From: Vanilla planifolia
Lineage: Eukaryota > Streptophyta > Magnoliopsida > Asparagales > Orchidaceae
Length of the DNA: 64,000 bases
NCBI GenBank assembly: GCA_023846275.1
Contig: CM043877.1
Location: forward strand, 9,717,107-9,781,106
Direction of reading: 5' to 3'
Part shown: piece by piece, positions 41,963 through 52,690 of the stretch
Layout: every line of letters starts with the position of its first letter
Position numbering within the stretch: the stretch's first letter is position 1
Translations under genes and position numbers: made by a program
The notes under the pieces: generated by a model
Database searches by the model: none
Seen by the model: the letters and a program-made list of their open reading frames with translations, nothing else
What the model was told of the DNA's origin: nothing

Positions 41963-44026
41963 CTTCCTAAAGAAAAAAAATTCTAGTGCTATGAACAATC
42001 TGATATCAAGCTGATTCAAACTTGGACAAGAAGGATTCAATTTCAATAAGCTTGACTTGTTGGTTATTGATTTAAGCTCAATTAGAGCTAAACATGATCT
42101 AACCTTTAAATAATTTCTAATTTTTCAAATTCTTGGTCTTAAATAAGTTTATATATTCAATCATATTAAATATAATTCCATAAAGTAATTTGTTTATATG
42201 TCTAAATATGTTTAAATTGATGAATGCACGAACATATTCATAGATATATGATTATTTCAGACCAACATATAAAATGATCAATGGTCGTGATAACCCTAGA
42301 AAGTTTTACATCATACACCATGGAGGTACAACTGTTATAAAATCAACTTTTTAGTTTGATTCAATTTCTCATGAATAATCTTCACTATAAGGAAAAGATC
42401 TCTCACCAAGTTGCTAAATTTTGTAAAATTGTCCAAATAAAGATACCTTTTGATGGATAAAAAATAGAAGAAAAAGCAAGTCTCCAATTGATCTATCCAA
42501 GAGTCAAGTTTCTCAAAATTTATCTCATTACTACATGTAGGAAACTCCACCTTAGACTTAACCATGAAAGGTCTTGGCTATTTCTTGAACTAATAAGCTT
42601 GATCAAGAACACGGACTTCATTTTCTTTGAAATCCATGTCATGGGACAAGAAGAGCTACCAATAGCATGCCTCTACATGTTGGAGTTCTTCTCATTTACT
42701 GTAACTTGGGTTGCTCTTCATGAAAACCTATCCAGTCTTGTTTTTGAATGAGTTTCATGAGCATGACCTATTGAGATAACATGGTCACCTATCAAATGAG
42801 ACCTTCTATGGCTTAGCCTTTGTGTGCCATGGCCTCCTTTTATCAGGGATGCCTTGGTTCTTATTCAAAATAAATGAGGGCTCAGCCAATTCATAGTACT
42901 TCTTGAATCAACCAAAACACCAAGAAAAACTATGATAACATTTGATCTACCATAGTTTCCCTATATGTTTATATATAATGCATTTGTCTTCAAAGACGTA
43001 CAAGAAAATAACAAGTTGATAAAGGAATTTAAGGCATTCAAGACCGAGATTACAACATTTTATGGAACAAGAACACAATCTTTTAACCTCGACGTTATGC
43101 TTGAATTAATTTTTTTTTTTTGTATTTTGCATGCAAAAAAGACAACAAATTTATATCATTTACAAAATTTCTTACCAATAATTGGCTGACCGTCCTAATG
43201 GCAAACATAATGCAAAAGAAATATTACTACATCTAGTTATTTGCATGGATGATCTTTTGTATACAGAAAATTATCTAATCAGTTCTACAAGACATAATTT
43301 AAACTATCTGTTCTTCCTATGAAATTTAAGAGTTAATTTAGCAAATGAAGCTTCAATTGGAGGAATTTCAACATAGGCTAATAAAATAATGATCATTAAA
43401 AAAGTGTAAATTATGTGCAGACATTAGAAAGCAGATTGAAGAGCTACCAATGGAAGGCTAAGGATCAAAATTCATTCAAACAATGACTAATTGACAGGAT
43501 AATTGACATTAGCAGGTGGGTTGCTTACTCTGGAGGCATGTAACCAAATGTTCCAACAAGGCGAGTCTGCAAGGTTGGACCTCCAACTTCAGTAAGCTTG
43601 GTTAGCCCAAAATCAGCAACCTGTAATATGAAAACAATATATCTATTCATGTCAAACTGTCAAAAATTGCAGCACGTAAAGGAAATATTGATGAGATAAC
43701 CTTTGCATGGAGGTTGTTATCAATCAAAATGTTTGCTGATTTGATATCACGATGGATATAAACTGGAACTGTATGTTCATGAATATACTCTAGACCCCTT
43801 GCTGAGTCAAGTGCAATCTGTACTCTGCTTGACCATTGAAGTGGATCCCTACCTGAAACCACCAACAAAGAAAATCCATTACTTCCAAAGCTATTATGCA
43901 ATCAATTGGTCTTCCAATCGTATGCTTCAAACCTAATCCACGCAAATGCTGACTTAAGTTCCCATTTTCGATGTATTCATAGACTAGAAATAAAGAGCCT
44001 TCAATGCAGTACCCGATTAGTCTAAC
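28588..44026 (-). CDS. CERK1: LysM receptor-like kinase, CERK1/LYK type (last six exons, kinase domain)
   Basis: Minus-strand exons in order: 44026-43933, 43852-43701, 43620-43529, 38652-38517, 29209-29111 and 28752-28588 (TAG). All have AG/GT borders and fitting phases; together they give 245 residues and a stop. Seen in order: [20 protein letters not shown], catalytic loop [64 protein letters not shown] and [20 protein letters not shown]. The protein ends with a VSGR tail. These are hallmarks of CERK1-like kinases, plasma-membrane receptors that transduce chitin or symbiotic signals; ligand and role here are inferred. HRD Asp and DFG are intact, so the shown part looks active. The LysM ectodomain, membrane span, Gly-rich loop and Lys exon were not found up to 64000. 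The 5' half is therefore outside the window or lost. Introns include about 4.9 kb (38653-43528) and 9.3 kb (29210-38516). Confidence 0.88.
30600..30970. repeat. Dispersed repeat copy B with expanded TA/TG microsatellite
   Basis: Homologous to 26690-26860. Here the central tract at 30730-30872 is about 140 bp of TA repeats interrupted by single TG steps. After it comes agattatggatgtcatgata and the same AT-rich tail. It lies in the 9.3-kb kinase intron. Confidence 0.6.
31250..32250 (-). mobile_element. Degenerate Ty3/gypsy reverse-transcriptase relic in kinase intron
   Basis: Read leftward from about 32230: HEAEV, then [20 protein letters not shown], then a block reading VCIHFTHLN, the counterpart of the family's 'CVDFRDLN'. 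Downstream at about 31860-31500 come MVTKIF, then [17 protein letters not shown] (counterpart of 'YVDDMLVKS..HI.DL'), ETFKHY and a [10 protein letters not shown] block. Stops, frameshifts and loss of the YxDD motif show it is dead. Flanking sequence from about 31000 to 34000 is probably more of the same element, but no LTRs or gag were identified. Confidence 0.7.
32251..35084. other. Kinase intron sequence, no assigned gene
   Basis: Intron DNA between the gypsy relic and the GAGGGC repeat. Short frames at 34219-34428 and 34577-34783 lack recognised motifs. Part is probably decayed retroelement sequence. Confidence 0.4.
35085..35153. repeat. GC-rich (GAGGGC)n minisatellite
   Basis: About 70 bp of hexamer repeats (gagggc with gagggt and aagggc variants), ending in a G-rich run. 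It is conspicuous because the surrounding intron is AT-rich. One strand is G-rich throughout. It lies in the 9.3-kb kinase intron; its open frame (Gly-Glu repeats) is a by-product. Confidence 0.9.
35154..38516. other. Kinase intron sequence with one dispersed repeat copy
   Basis: No gene recognised. The stretch 36534-36620 (ggttattgatttcagctcaatt) resembles 42030-42110 (ggttattgatttaagctcaatt). Both are followed by an 'atcatactaaatat'-type phrase, so a dispersed repeat has copies in two introns of the same gene. Confidence 0.45.
38653..40959. other. Kinase intron (between kinase exons 3 and 4 as seen here), no assigned gene
   Basis: AT-rich intron sequence. A minus-strand frame at 40616-40885 is Ser-rich with several Cys but has no family I recognise. 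Other frames are short. Confidence 0.4.
40960..41577 (-). repeat. Tandem duplication, unit about 311 bp
   Basis: Copy 1 starts near 40965 (gctatgatgcacaatggaaa) and copy 2 near 41276 (gttatgatgtacaaaggaaa). Both contain gatgacataattacttggga, then agtagaatattgcattt, and end aaacaaagct. A trace of a third copy follows near 41580. Both copies keep a related minus-strand frame with YSQVIMSS, which is unusual for neutral intron DNA. No protein family was recognised. Confidence 0.8.
41931..41958. repeat. (GA)14 microsatellite
   Basis: A perfect run of ag dinucleotides inside the 4.9-kb kinase intron. Confidence 0.9.
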
Positions 44027-44394
44027 CTGGAATTGAATTATGACGTAACAAATTAATATCCAGCAAAAAACATAGTAAACTGATAGCACGTATACATAAC
44101 TAAGATTAATTCAAGGAAAGAAATTACACATACTACAACAAAAATGGGAAACAACAAAATAGAGGCTCCTAAGACACCAAAAACAATTGTTAATGGCTAT
44201 TTGAGTTAGTTTAGGATAAGACATGAAATCATCAAGTTTTATTCCATTAGGTGAGATCCATGGCACCGATCTTGTGACGTCTATCAATATGATAACTTAG
44301 CACAAGCATGAAAAATAGAAACTTCAACTTTTCCCCAAGATAGGAACCTGCAACAAGCACAAAAAATGTTTTACATAAGCTTCCTCACAAAATT

Positions 44395-44665
44395 GATGGA
44401 ACCTGGGCATATCTAACAACTTCAACCAAGTACAAGACGTCCAGCAATAGTTTCCAAGGAGATATGATTTGCACAGACAAGCCCTACTAGATAACTGCTT
44501 CATGGCATGAAGAGTTTGTCACAGTTCATTGTAGGTAGTTCCCATACGTACTATTTTAGTACTACATTTCTTTTTAAAATGTTAATTTTGTTAGTTATGT
44601 TGGACATTGATGCAATAGGAAATATGGAGGATCAAATTATGGTGTAAATGACTCAATTCTAGACA
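44395..44665. repeat. Left copy of a repeat pair, possible LTR remnant of the outer element
   Basis: It resembles 52435-52690 in the same orientation: aaggagatatgatttgca, then tggcatga-gag-ttgtcacagtt, then a gttttactaagt-like stretch, and ...ttgatg-aatagga...atggtgtaaat. The two copies flank the plus-strand chromovirus relic and the inserted minus-strand element, as LTRs of an older element would. Confidence 0.5.
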
Positions 44666-44669
44666 AGAA

Positions 44670-46420
44670 AGTGTAAGGTGAAGATAAATATTAAGGGTGG
44701 ATGCATCAAATTAACACCAGAGTCAGATGGCAAAAATGTCTTTTAAAAACAAAAAATAGTTGATATGAGTAATCAGTGATGCCTTTTGGACGACAAATGC
44801 TTTTAATACTTTTGTTAGCATGACCACAAATGTCTTTAAATTTTTTATTGATAACTTCATTATGATTAAGTTTGATAAAATCTTAGTCTACAGAAAATTA
44901 TCTAAAAATATAAAATACACGTGAAGACTATGATGGTTTTATGACTAAAAAATTATATATGAATTTTAAGAAATATTTTTATGAGTGAACATATAATATC
45001 CTTGGGATATGTGAAGAGTTTTGCGAGAACTAAAACAGATCTTAGGAAAGTGAAGACTATTACAAAGCAACAAGAACTAACCATTATTCATGCAGCCAAA
45101 AGCTATGTAGCTATTTTTTATAGACAATTTATTGATGAATTATGTGCCATGATGGCACCTATTAGCAATTGTTTGAGGAATGGTGAATTTTAAATGGATT
45201 TCATCTACTACTAAAGGTTTTGAAGTTATTAAGAATAAAGCCCTTGTCTTAAAGCTTTCAGATTTTTCAAAAGATTTAAAGGAATTCTTAACAAGGAAGG
45301 ACATCATATGATTTAGTTCAGTGGAAAATTATATGAACCTAAATTAGATTATTTTGACTATGAAGGAGACTATGCAAAAATTTAATCCACAAGGCATTGC
45401 CACCATTATCTATTCTCAAAAGAGTTTATTTTATTATTTGATCATCATGTTTAAATACATTAATTCTCAATCCAAGTAAAATCCTTGGCATGAAAAATGG
45501 GTATTTTATTTGCAAGAATATACTTGTATGTTAAATTACTTTAAGGGAAGTAAAACTAAACCTATAGCATTTTAAATAAAGTTGCCTCAGTTCTACATAA
45601 GATGAGTGTCTATGGTAAGATTTAACGAGTATAAGGAGACCACAATATGTTCATGTTTTTGTTGTTAAAGATGGCCATTTATTTAAGGGAATTAAGTTAA
45701 ACATACAAAGCACTTATGAGTTGTCATTTGGGAAATGCATGGGGTTGGGTTAGAAAGTCACTTTAAGAGGATAAGACTATTGAGTTGGTAAAGGATAACT
45801 TAAACTAGCAAGGATTGAACAGTTTAATAGACAAGAAAGTTGATAGTTGCAAAAATTGCCAGGTTGCTAAATACAAAAACAAAGACTGGACTTTTTACAC
45901 CATTACCAATTCCTAAAAATCCTTAGGAAGACAAGTACATATTTTATCTAAGGAACACCAAAGACATTTAAGAAACATAATTCCATATTGGTAGTAATAA
46001 ATAGATTACCTCCATTGGATTATTTAATTCACTAGTTACTTCTTAAAGATATAATGAAAAATTGTAATACCAATCTTTTATTTTCAAATATCCATTATCC
46101 ACAAAATGATGAACAAAACTAAGAGGTTAATAGAAGTTTAGGAAATTTACTTGGATTCCTAGTGGGAGAGAATAAGGCTAATTGAATTTGATTCAATCTT
46201 AAACTTAGCCTATAAAAATTCCAAGAATAGATCTACTAAAATGTCACCCAATGACGTTTTATATAGTTAAAAGTCTTATATTCCTATGGATTTAATTCCA
46301 ATATAACTAGCATAAAGGTTTAGTAATTTTACAAAAGAATTTACACAATATTTGCATGACTTGCCAATCGAAGGCTCAAGAAGAAGCTCATGGTTAAAGA
46401 GAGAAAATGGGAGAAGTCAT
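44670..46420 (+). mobile_element. Degenerate plus-strand Ty3/gypsy chromovirus pol relic (outer element)
   Basis: Order on the plus strand: RT remnant from about 44670, including TTNVFKFFIDNFIMIKFDK (aligning to the 'PFIGKFVVVYFDDIL' region, with the catalytic Asp pair lost). Then comes the RT-RNase H connection at 44980-45190 (ending FYRQFIDELCAMMAPISNCL) and RNase H-like FSGKLYEPKLDYFDYEGDYA. Next are INSQSK with a WVFYLQEYTCMLNYFKGSK block, and integrase traces including NRSLGNLLG and VGENKAN, to about 46400. gag, protease and the RT N terminus are missing. Full of stops. It lies upstream of the last identified kinase exon. Confidence 0.75.
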
Positions 46421-46464
46421 AGGTTTCTCTTTTCTAGACAACGATTTAAGTGGGTCGGAGTGCT

Positions 46465-47070
46465 GCTAGAAATGGAACGATGCCAAAGAGGGAGTTTGAA
46501 ATCCACTGGTTGTTTTAATGCTGATAAAATAACAATAAATTATGGTAAAGAAGGTGGCCTGAAGTTTAAGTGGAGATTAAGAGTGCTAGATTATAGATGT
46601 GGAGGTGGAGAGATAAGAGTTGAAGGCTCCTGATTTTGGGCATAAATTGAGAGTGTGAAGAATAAGGGGTTGGTTTTTTGTTGGAACAACTTAGAGGACA
46701 TAGAGAATGATGGATTCAAGGGATTAAGGAAAGTTGAAGGTTCCATGAGTTTTAAAGAGGAGTAAGAACCAGCCACCAAGTCATGAAAAAAGGATGAGTG
46801 AGAGGTGGGCGAAGACCACCAAGTGCTCCTTTTATGATAGACCATCAAGTCACCGCATAAAGACCAAGCCACCAAGAAAGGTATGAAGAAACAAAATAGC
46901 AAACATCCAAACTCTTTGTACTTACATTCATCAAAGAAGTGCATATATAAGTTCATGACAAGATCTTTGAAATAAGGGAAGAAATAACAACGACATAAAA
47001 ACACATAATAAAGCAAATATTACTCCTAAATAAAGCAAAATTGGAAAAACTCACAGGAATTGGCATGTAG
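46465..47070 (-). repeat. 3' LTR of the minus-strand chromovirus
   Basis: Matches 51660-52300: ttgttggaac/gca, then aaggaaagttgaaggttcc, then ccaccaag..ctccttttat.a, then catcaaagaagtgc-tatata and aataaagcaaa. Edges are judged by eye. Confidence 0.8.
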
Positions 47071-47329
47071 TTTCTTACATTTAATGGAGTAATAATTAGG
47101 TCTAATCCTAACTAGCACATATTAATTCTCTTTATACTCTTTGAAAGACATAATATAATTAACAAAATCAACACAACTAGAATTGCTCTCCTAAATTTGT
47201 TTCCATGTATGCACATGATGAAAGTCACGAGCAAATGTAAAGGTCGAATCAAAAAATGCATGTCAAACTATAAAAGCTAAGTCAAGGGGCCTCTTAGAGC
47301 TTAGTACTTTTAAGAATTGTACTATCATA

Positions 47330-49400
47330 TGCAAATTCAAATGTCAACAAGTGAACATCCCATGTGCCCTTGTCTTTGCCCACTAAACATCTAAGCATGT
47401 TGCTCAAGTCTTTGTTCAATATTTCAATTTGGCCATCTATTTATAAGTGAAAAACCAAGAAGAATTTAAATTTATAAATAACTTCCAAAATTTTGAGAAA
47501 TAAGATGTGAATTTAACATTACTATTTGAAATGCTGATATATGAAAAACTGTGAAGTATAACAATTTTGCAGTACATCTTACCAAGGTTGAAGCATCCAA
47601 AGCTTTAAAGGAAAGAAGAAAAATGCACTAGTTTAGAGAAAAAATCCATGATGACAAGGACGCTATGATGATTGCATAGTCTTAAGTAAGCCTAGAATCA
47701 AATCCATAGATAAGTCTTCCCACATTCTATAAAGGAAAAGGAAAACTACGTATTTTCCTCATTTCTTTTTTGTAACTTTAGCCTGTCCTCAGTTAAACAA
47801 TGCTTAACAATTCTTTGTACATCCCATTTCAATGAAGGCCAAGAAAAAACTAGATTTCATTAAATAGATAATTTTGTCTCATCCCTTATGACAAACATTC
47901 ATCCTAAATGCATTTCAATTTTCAAGAAATCTCTGAGGGATGATCATGATACGTAATTTTTTTGTTTTAAACAAACTATCATCTTTAATAATGAATCTAA
48001 GCTACTTCACATAACTCCATCTAACTCAATTGAAATTCAAGACAGTTCAAAAAATCTTCTCATATCCTATCAAATCCCAATATTTTAGGTTCCAACGTGT
48101 TAATCATCAAATTAAGTATCTATGATGCATGCATGACTTTATTGTCAACCCAAGGTTTATATTTCAAATGAAAGAAAGATCTTGTGAGTATTAATGCATA
48201 TGGCATGCTTGGGATTGAAAATTTTTTAAGCAATAGTGTTCTTTAGTGCATTATGATTAAGGTTCAAAATAAATTCTTTATGTAGAAGATGATATCACAA
48301 TGATTATACAATCATATAAAATTTTTTTTCATAAGTAAAATATTTCTTCTTTGTATCATTCATCTTTTCATTAACAAAGGCAACTAGGTGATTATCTTGG
48401 CTCAAAACACCTACTCCACCAAAAGTGTCACAAGACATCAAATGCCTTATTGAAATTTCATAATCTCAAGATGGGCAAGGAGTTCATAACTATTTTAATT
48501 TGATTGAAGGCTTTGCCATTAGGTTCCAACAAAAATAATCATTCTTTAATAGATCATTACAAGGTGTGACTTTGGAGCCAAATCTTTTAATCAATTTATG
48601 CTAAAAGGTAGCCAAACCTAAAAAACTATTAATCATAGTTATAGAATTAAGGAATGACTAATCAAGAATTGTTTTAACCATAGTAGTCTATGGCCAAATT
48701 CCTTAAAAAGGAAACAATGAAGCTTAGAAAATTCACCTTAGTTTGCATGAAAAACATTTATTTAGATTAATATAGTGTTTTGTATTGTAACTTTGTCCAA
48801 GGTTGTTTTTAAGGTGGGTTGAGTGAGTTTTCTCATCATGATTAAATATCAAAATGCTATCGAAGTAAACGGCTAAGAATTTCCCTAAAATTGATTGAAG
48901 AATGGCATTCATGTCTCATGAATGTGTTAGTTGTATTGGAAAGATTAAAAGACATTACTAACCATTCACATAAACCATTTAGGGTTTTGAAAGTACTTTT
49001 TAATTCATCTACATGGAAAACAATAGCTGCTTTTAAAGTAAATCTTAGAAAAGAAATAAGATCAAAAAATGAGATCTAATATCATCTAGTCATAGAATTG
49101 GGAATCAATATTTAATCATGATTTTGTTTATTCCCAACTGTCTACACACAATCTTCATGAACCATTATTTTTGGGTGTTAATAAGAGACAATGTGAAGGT
49201 TAATTCTCTTTTTCAAAAGCTATTTTCATAATAGGTCATCAACTTGGTGCATATTATAGAGTTCATTTTGTAATAGAAAAGATTTACAAGTTGTGAACCA
49301 AGTATTAGGTCAATTCAATGTTATATGGATCTCATGGGAAGTAATTCGTTACGAAGGTTTTAAAATCAAAATTTGAATATTTGGAATGTCAGGTGAAACT
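47330..49400 (-). pseudogene. pol pseudogene (RT, RNase H, integrase) of the minus-strand chromovirus
   Basis: RT shows [25 protein letters not shown] (across frameshifts) and [20 protein letters not shown]; the usual YxDD pair reads FDS, so it is catalytically dead. RNase H shows CDTFGGVGVLSQDNHLVAFV and NEKMNDTKKKYFTYEKKFY. Integrase traces include QRIVKHCLT, VLVIMDFFSKLVHF and LSNMLRCLVGKDKGTWD. Confidence 0.8.
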
Positions 49401-50339
49401 TTTTTGGTATGGAAGAGGAATGAGAAAGTTCTATCAGAAAACAATTTCATTAGGCTCCTATATGCTAATGTTGCAACCATTACGTCTATACTGGGAGCAA
49501 TAAAGTAAAAGCTTCGAAAAGTAGCAAATGGTGTAGCAAATTTGTTAAAGAACAACATTATCAATTATAACTTTTTTGTCATCTTAGTGGGTAGGAAGGG
49601 TCTAGTTCATAGGGAAGGCTTCTATGTAGAAGATACAGTCATATCCACTAGCTTCAAAGAAAATAGTTCAATTGTTTGTCCATTAAATTTAAATACATAC
49701 ATGTTATTCACCCATAATGTATGACATTTTGGTCCTAGAGCTAAGGTCATCCAACTACCATGTGGGCTATTATCACACTGGATGTTATCCTAATAGTTAT
49801 TTATATTGATCCAAACTACACAACTAATAATAATAACTAATGAAGTTTGATTAATCCAACTAATGAGAAAATATTTTGGATGTGGTTTAGGAGTGTTAGA
49901 CTAATTCAGGTTAATGCATTATCGAAAAAAAAATTCATGGCATCTTTGCCATTAATGACTAATATAATTCTTTCACCAACCATCAATGGTGAACATGGAC
50001 ACAGAAAGGTATCTCATAATGCCTATATGTCTATCCTTTGAATATTATTTCTCATCAATGAGTAATGATATCTTCTTCTCTTATGATTTCAGGTTTAGAT
50101 TATGGTGCTCATCTATGCTAAAGAAAATTGTTTTATATTGGCTTGCCAAGTGGCTAGACAGTTGGCAATTAAAACAATTACACTTAATAGGTTTCTTATA
50201 ATTAGAGTTGTGGTGTCATAGGTTGTAGGCGACAGGGAAATGCAAAAGTAGGTCCAGTAAGCTAAGAATTAAAGGGTTCATAAACAAGCTTAGAAGTAAG
50301 CCTCTAACTACTAGTTATGGATGTGTGGATGAGTTGGCC

Positions 50340-51073
50340 TTAATCTTGGAGGCATGTTGGACTGTTTACTTTTACTAAGTGCATCATCAAAAGATTGGGG
50401 GCCATGCAATCTTTGCTGAGGTCAGATATCCATTCTAAACCCAAGGACAAATTATTTGTTAGTTGCCAATCATGATTACTATAATGGCTTTTGACGATTA
50501 GGACTTCAAAGATGTATAAGTATTCAATTACAAACATAATCCCCTACCTAAGTTGGAGTAGTCCATGCAATTGCTCGTTATGATGTTGAGGACAATATTT
50601 GGCATACAACAATTTCCTCATTTCAACAAAAATCTTTCTCTTTTTGTCCAATCACTCCTCTTTGACCAAGGTATTAGACAAATAGATCTTGGCATATCCT
50701 ATCCACTTAATTTTTGTAAAATTGAATTGCTTCTATCTATCATTTACTAGTACAAAAACCACCATTTGGGTAAAGCAAAGTAAGAATGTCAATATCATTG
50801 GCTCCATCAGATATAAGGGAATCAATTTTGATTTTCCTATTATGGATGATGTAATCAATATCACTAAATCGATCTACATGGTCAAAGTTCTTCTCTATAG
50901 GTGAACGGGTCATCACTAATGGTCAAATCATCATGAGGTGGGGTTGGTGTTCTATGCCAATGTTGGTTATTTATGTGACTTGTACTTAGTAAAGATCTGT
51001 TGGATTGTTCTACAGCATCTATCCTATAGTGGGCTTCTTCAACTTGTTCTATTGAATCTTTCTTTGGTGCCAT
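50340..51073 (-). pseudogene. gag pseudogene of the minus-strand chromovirus
   Basis: It opens with MAPKKDSIEQVEEAHYRIDA. A decayed capsid region follows: KIDFPIFDGANDIDI, a stretch aligning to 'EEWL..LW..MR..L..K', then a block ending EYLYIFEVLIVKSHYS. The final frame is intact for 65 codons and the rest is broken. This is the usual order of a chromoviral capsid. Confidence 0.75.
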
Positions 51074-51659
51074 GGTATGCTATGAATCACACTCTTATGC
51101 ATATAAAATGCAACTAAAAGAAACAAGAAAGTACATTTTTTTTTTTGCAAAGATCCATATGCTCTCTTGTTGTGTTTTTTCTATTTTTGTGTAAACAGGT
51201 AGCAAACTAAGAGAATCAGAAAAATATGTTGTATTACTAATCAAGCAGATTTCGAAAGGGAATAAATCAAATTCATAAGTGACTAAATAGAATCAGTAGG
51301 TGGGCAATTATGTGGATCTCTTCATTGAAAGTGATCAATCAAATAAAGCTTTAGAAAATTTGCTGATATGGTGATAGGCTAAGGTTATTTTTGGAATTGT
51401 TCTGCAACAATGGCAATGTAATTTAACTTGCATGCAGACATGGGTACCTTTGTTTTCTCTTTCTTGAAATATTCAACCAAATCAAGAAAATAATAACAAT
51501 TGAGTGAAAGGATTACCCCAATAGTATTTTATCAATTCATAATCACACCTTACAAATTTAATTCATCAATCCATAAAAATCAAAAATGTCTCCTAAAAAT
51601 CTTTCCTCTTTGCATAGATGAAGTCTCTTATGAATCATCTTCAATATTGATACCAAAAT

Positions 51660-52300
51660 AACAGGAATCCCAAAAGGAGCAATATGGCTAAACAAAGAAA
51701 GTGGGAGACTAGATTTCTTTGTTCTAAATAATAATTATGAGTAGGTTTGAGGGCACTCTATACATTTAGAGAAAATAGAATAATAGTTAACCATGGGAAA
51801 GAGATAGGCTTGGATGTTAGGGAGAGATGAAGGGGATAGGTGGCCAAGATGTCAGCGTGGAGGTGCAGGAATATAGGTTGAAAGTTCTAGGTTTTAGGGT
51901 AAGCCAAAAGGGAGAAAAAAAGGGATGCTTTTTGTTGGAGCAAACCGAGAGGGCTAGGGAGGAAGATAGATAGAAGAGCTTAAGGAAAGTTAAGGGTACC
52001 ATGAGCTTTGTAGGAGAAAGAGGAGCAAAGACTAGCTAAGGTTAAGGGAAAAAGAAGAAAATATGAGAGAGAAAGAGGGATGTGCAAAGGCCACCAAGGC
52101 ACTCCTTTTAATGAAGGCATGAAGCCATTCCAAGAATACCAAGCCACTAACCAAGGAAACACAATTTTTTATTCATCAAAGAAGTGCTTATATAACTTAA
52201 TCACAAAATATTTTAAATAAGGAAAAACATAATCATGAAATAATAACATATAATAAAGCAAATAATAAAGTAAACTCGGAGAACTTTTTTGCTATGAAGA
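51660..52300 (-). repeat. 5' LTR of the minus-strand chromovirus
   Basis: Partner of 46465-47070. On the minus strand it precedes the PBS-like site and the roughly 580-bp leader to gag. Divergence between the two LTRs is visible at many positions, so the insertion is old. Confidence 0.8.
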
Positions 52301-52434
52301 GAGAATAAAGGATACCTAGATGACTAGCAAGAAGCAGAGTTAAAGGCATCTCAGCTTTTAGCTAAGGACATGGAGATGTTGCACCAATAACATTTGGACC
52401 AATCAATAGAGATGAGTGATTGGGTTGATTGAAA

Positions 52435-52690
52435 CCTACACATAACTAACAACTTTAATTGATTCTAGATGCTGAACCATAGATTTTAAGGAGATATGAT
52501 TTGCATATAAAGCTTGACCAGATTATTGTAGGATGGCATGAGGAGCTTGTCATAGTTACTTTACTATAGATAATTTTTATATGTTTTATTTTTACACTTT
52601 ATTTGTTTTTACTAAGTTATTTTTGCTAATTATATGGGCATTGATGTGATAGGATATCTGGAGGGTTGAATTGTGGTGTAAAGTAAATCC
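52435..52690. repeat. Right copy of the repeat pair flanking the nested retroelements
   Basis: Same-orientation partner of 44395-44665 (aaggagatatgatttgcata ... atggtgtaaa-like end). It is interpreted as the other LTR remnant of the outer element; an unrelated dispersed repeat is the alternative. Confidence 0.5.

Larger units (their letters stand above)
46465..52300 (-). mobile_element. Nearly full-length degenerate minus-strand Ty3/gypsy chromovirus, nested in the outer element
   Basis: About 5.8 kb with two similar LTRs (46465-47070 and 51660-52300) and internal genes in canonical order from right to left. A PBS-like tggtatcaatattg on the minus strand adjoins the right LTR at about 51655, close to the initiator-Met tRNA complement. 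gag is at 51073-50340, a decayed CCHC knuckle near 50190-50120 (FNCQLSSHLASQ), RT about 49350-48700, RNase H about 48480-48200 and integrase about 47950-47330. All coding parts contain stops and frameshifts. The order RT-RNase H-integrase identifies Ty3/gypsy; the RNase H and INSQ-like blocks point to chromoviruses. Confidence 0.8.

Noticed and set aside
43647..44089. Two separate small kinase-like genes
   Set aside because: They are adjacent exons of the same receptor kinase joined by a GT-AG intron with matching phase.
46352..46633. 93-codon plus-strand frame
   Set aside because: It runs from the end of the plus-strand gypsy relic into the LTR of the minus-strand element; not a gene.
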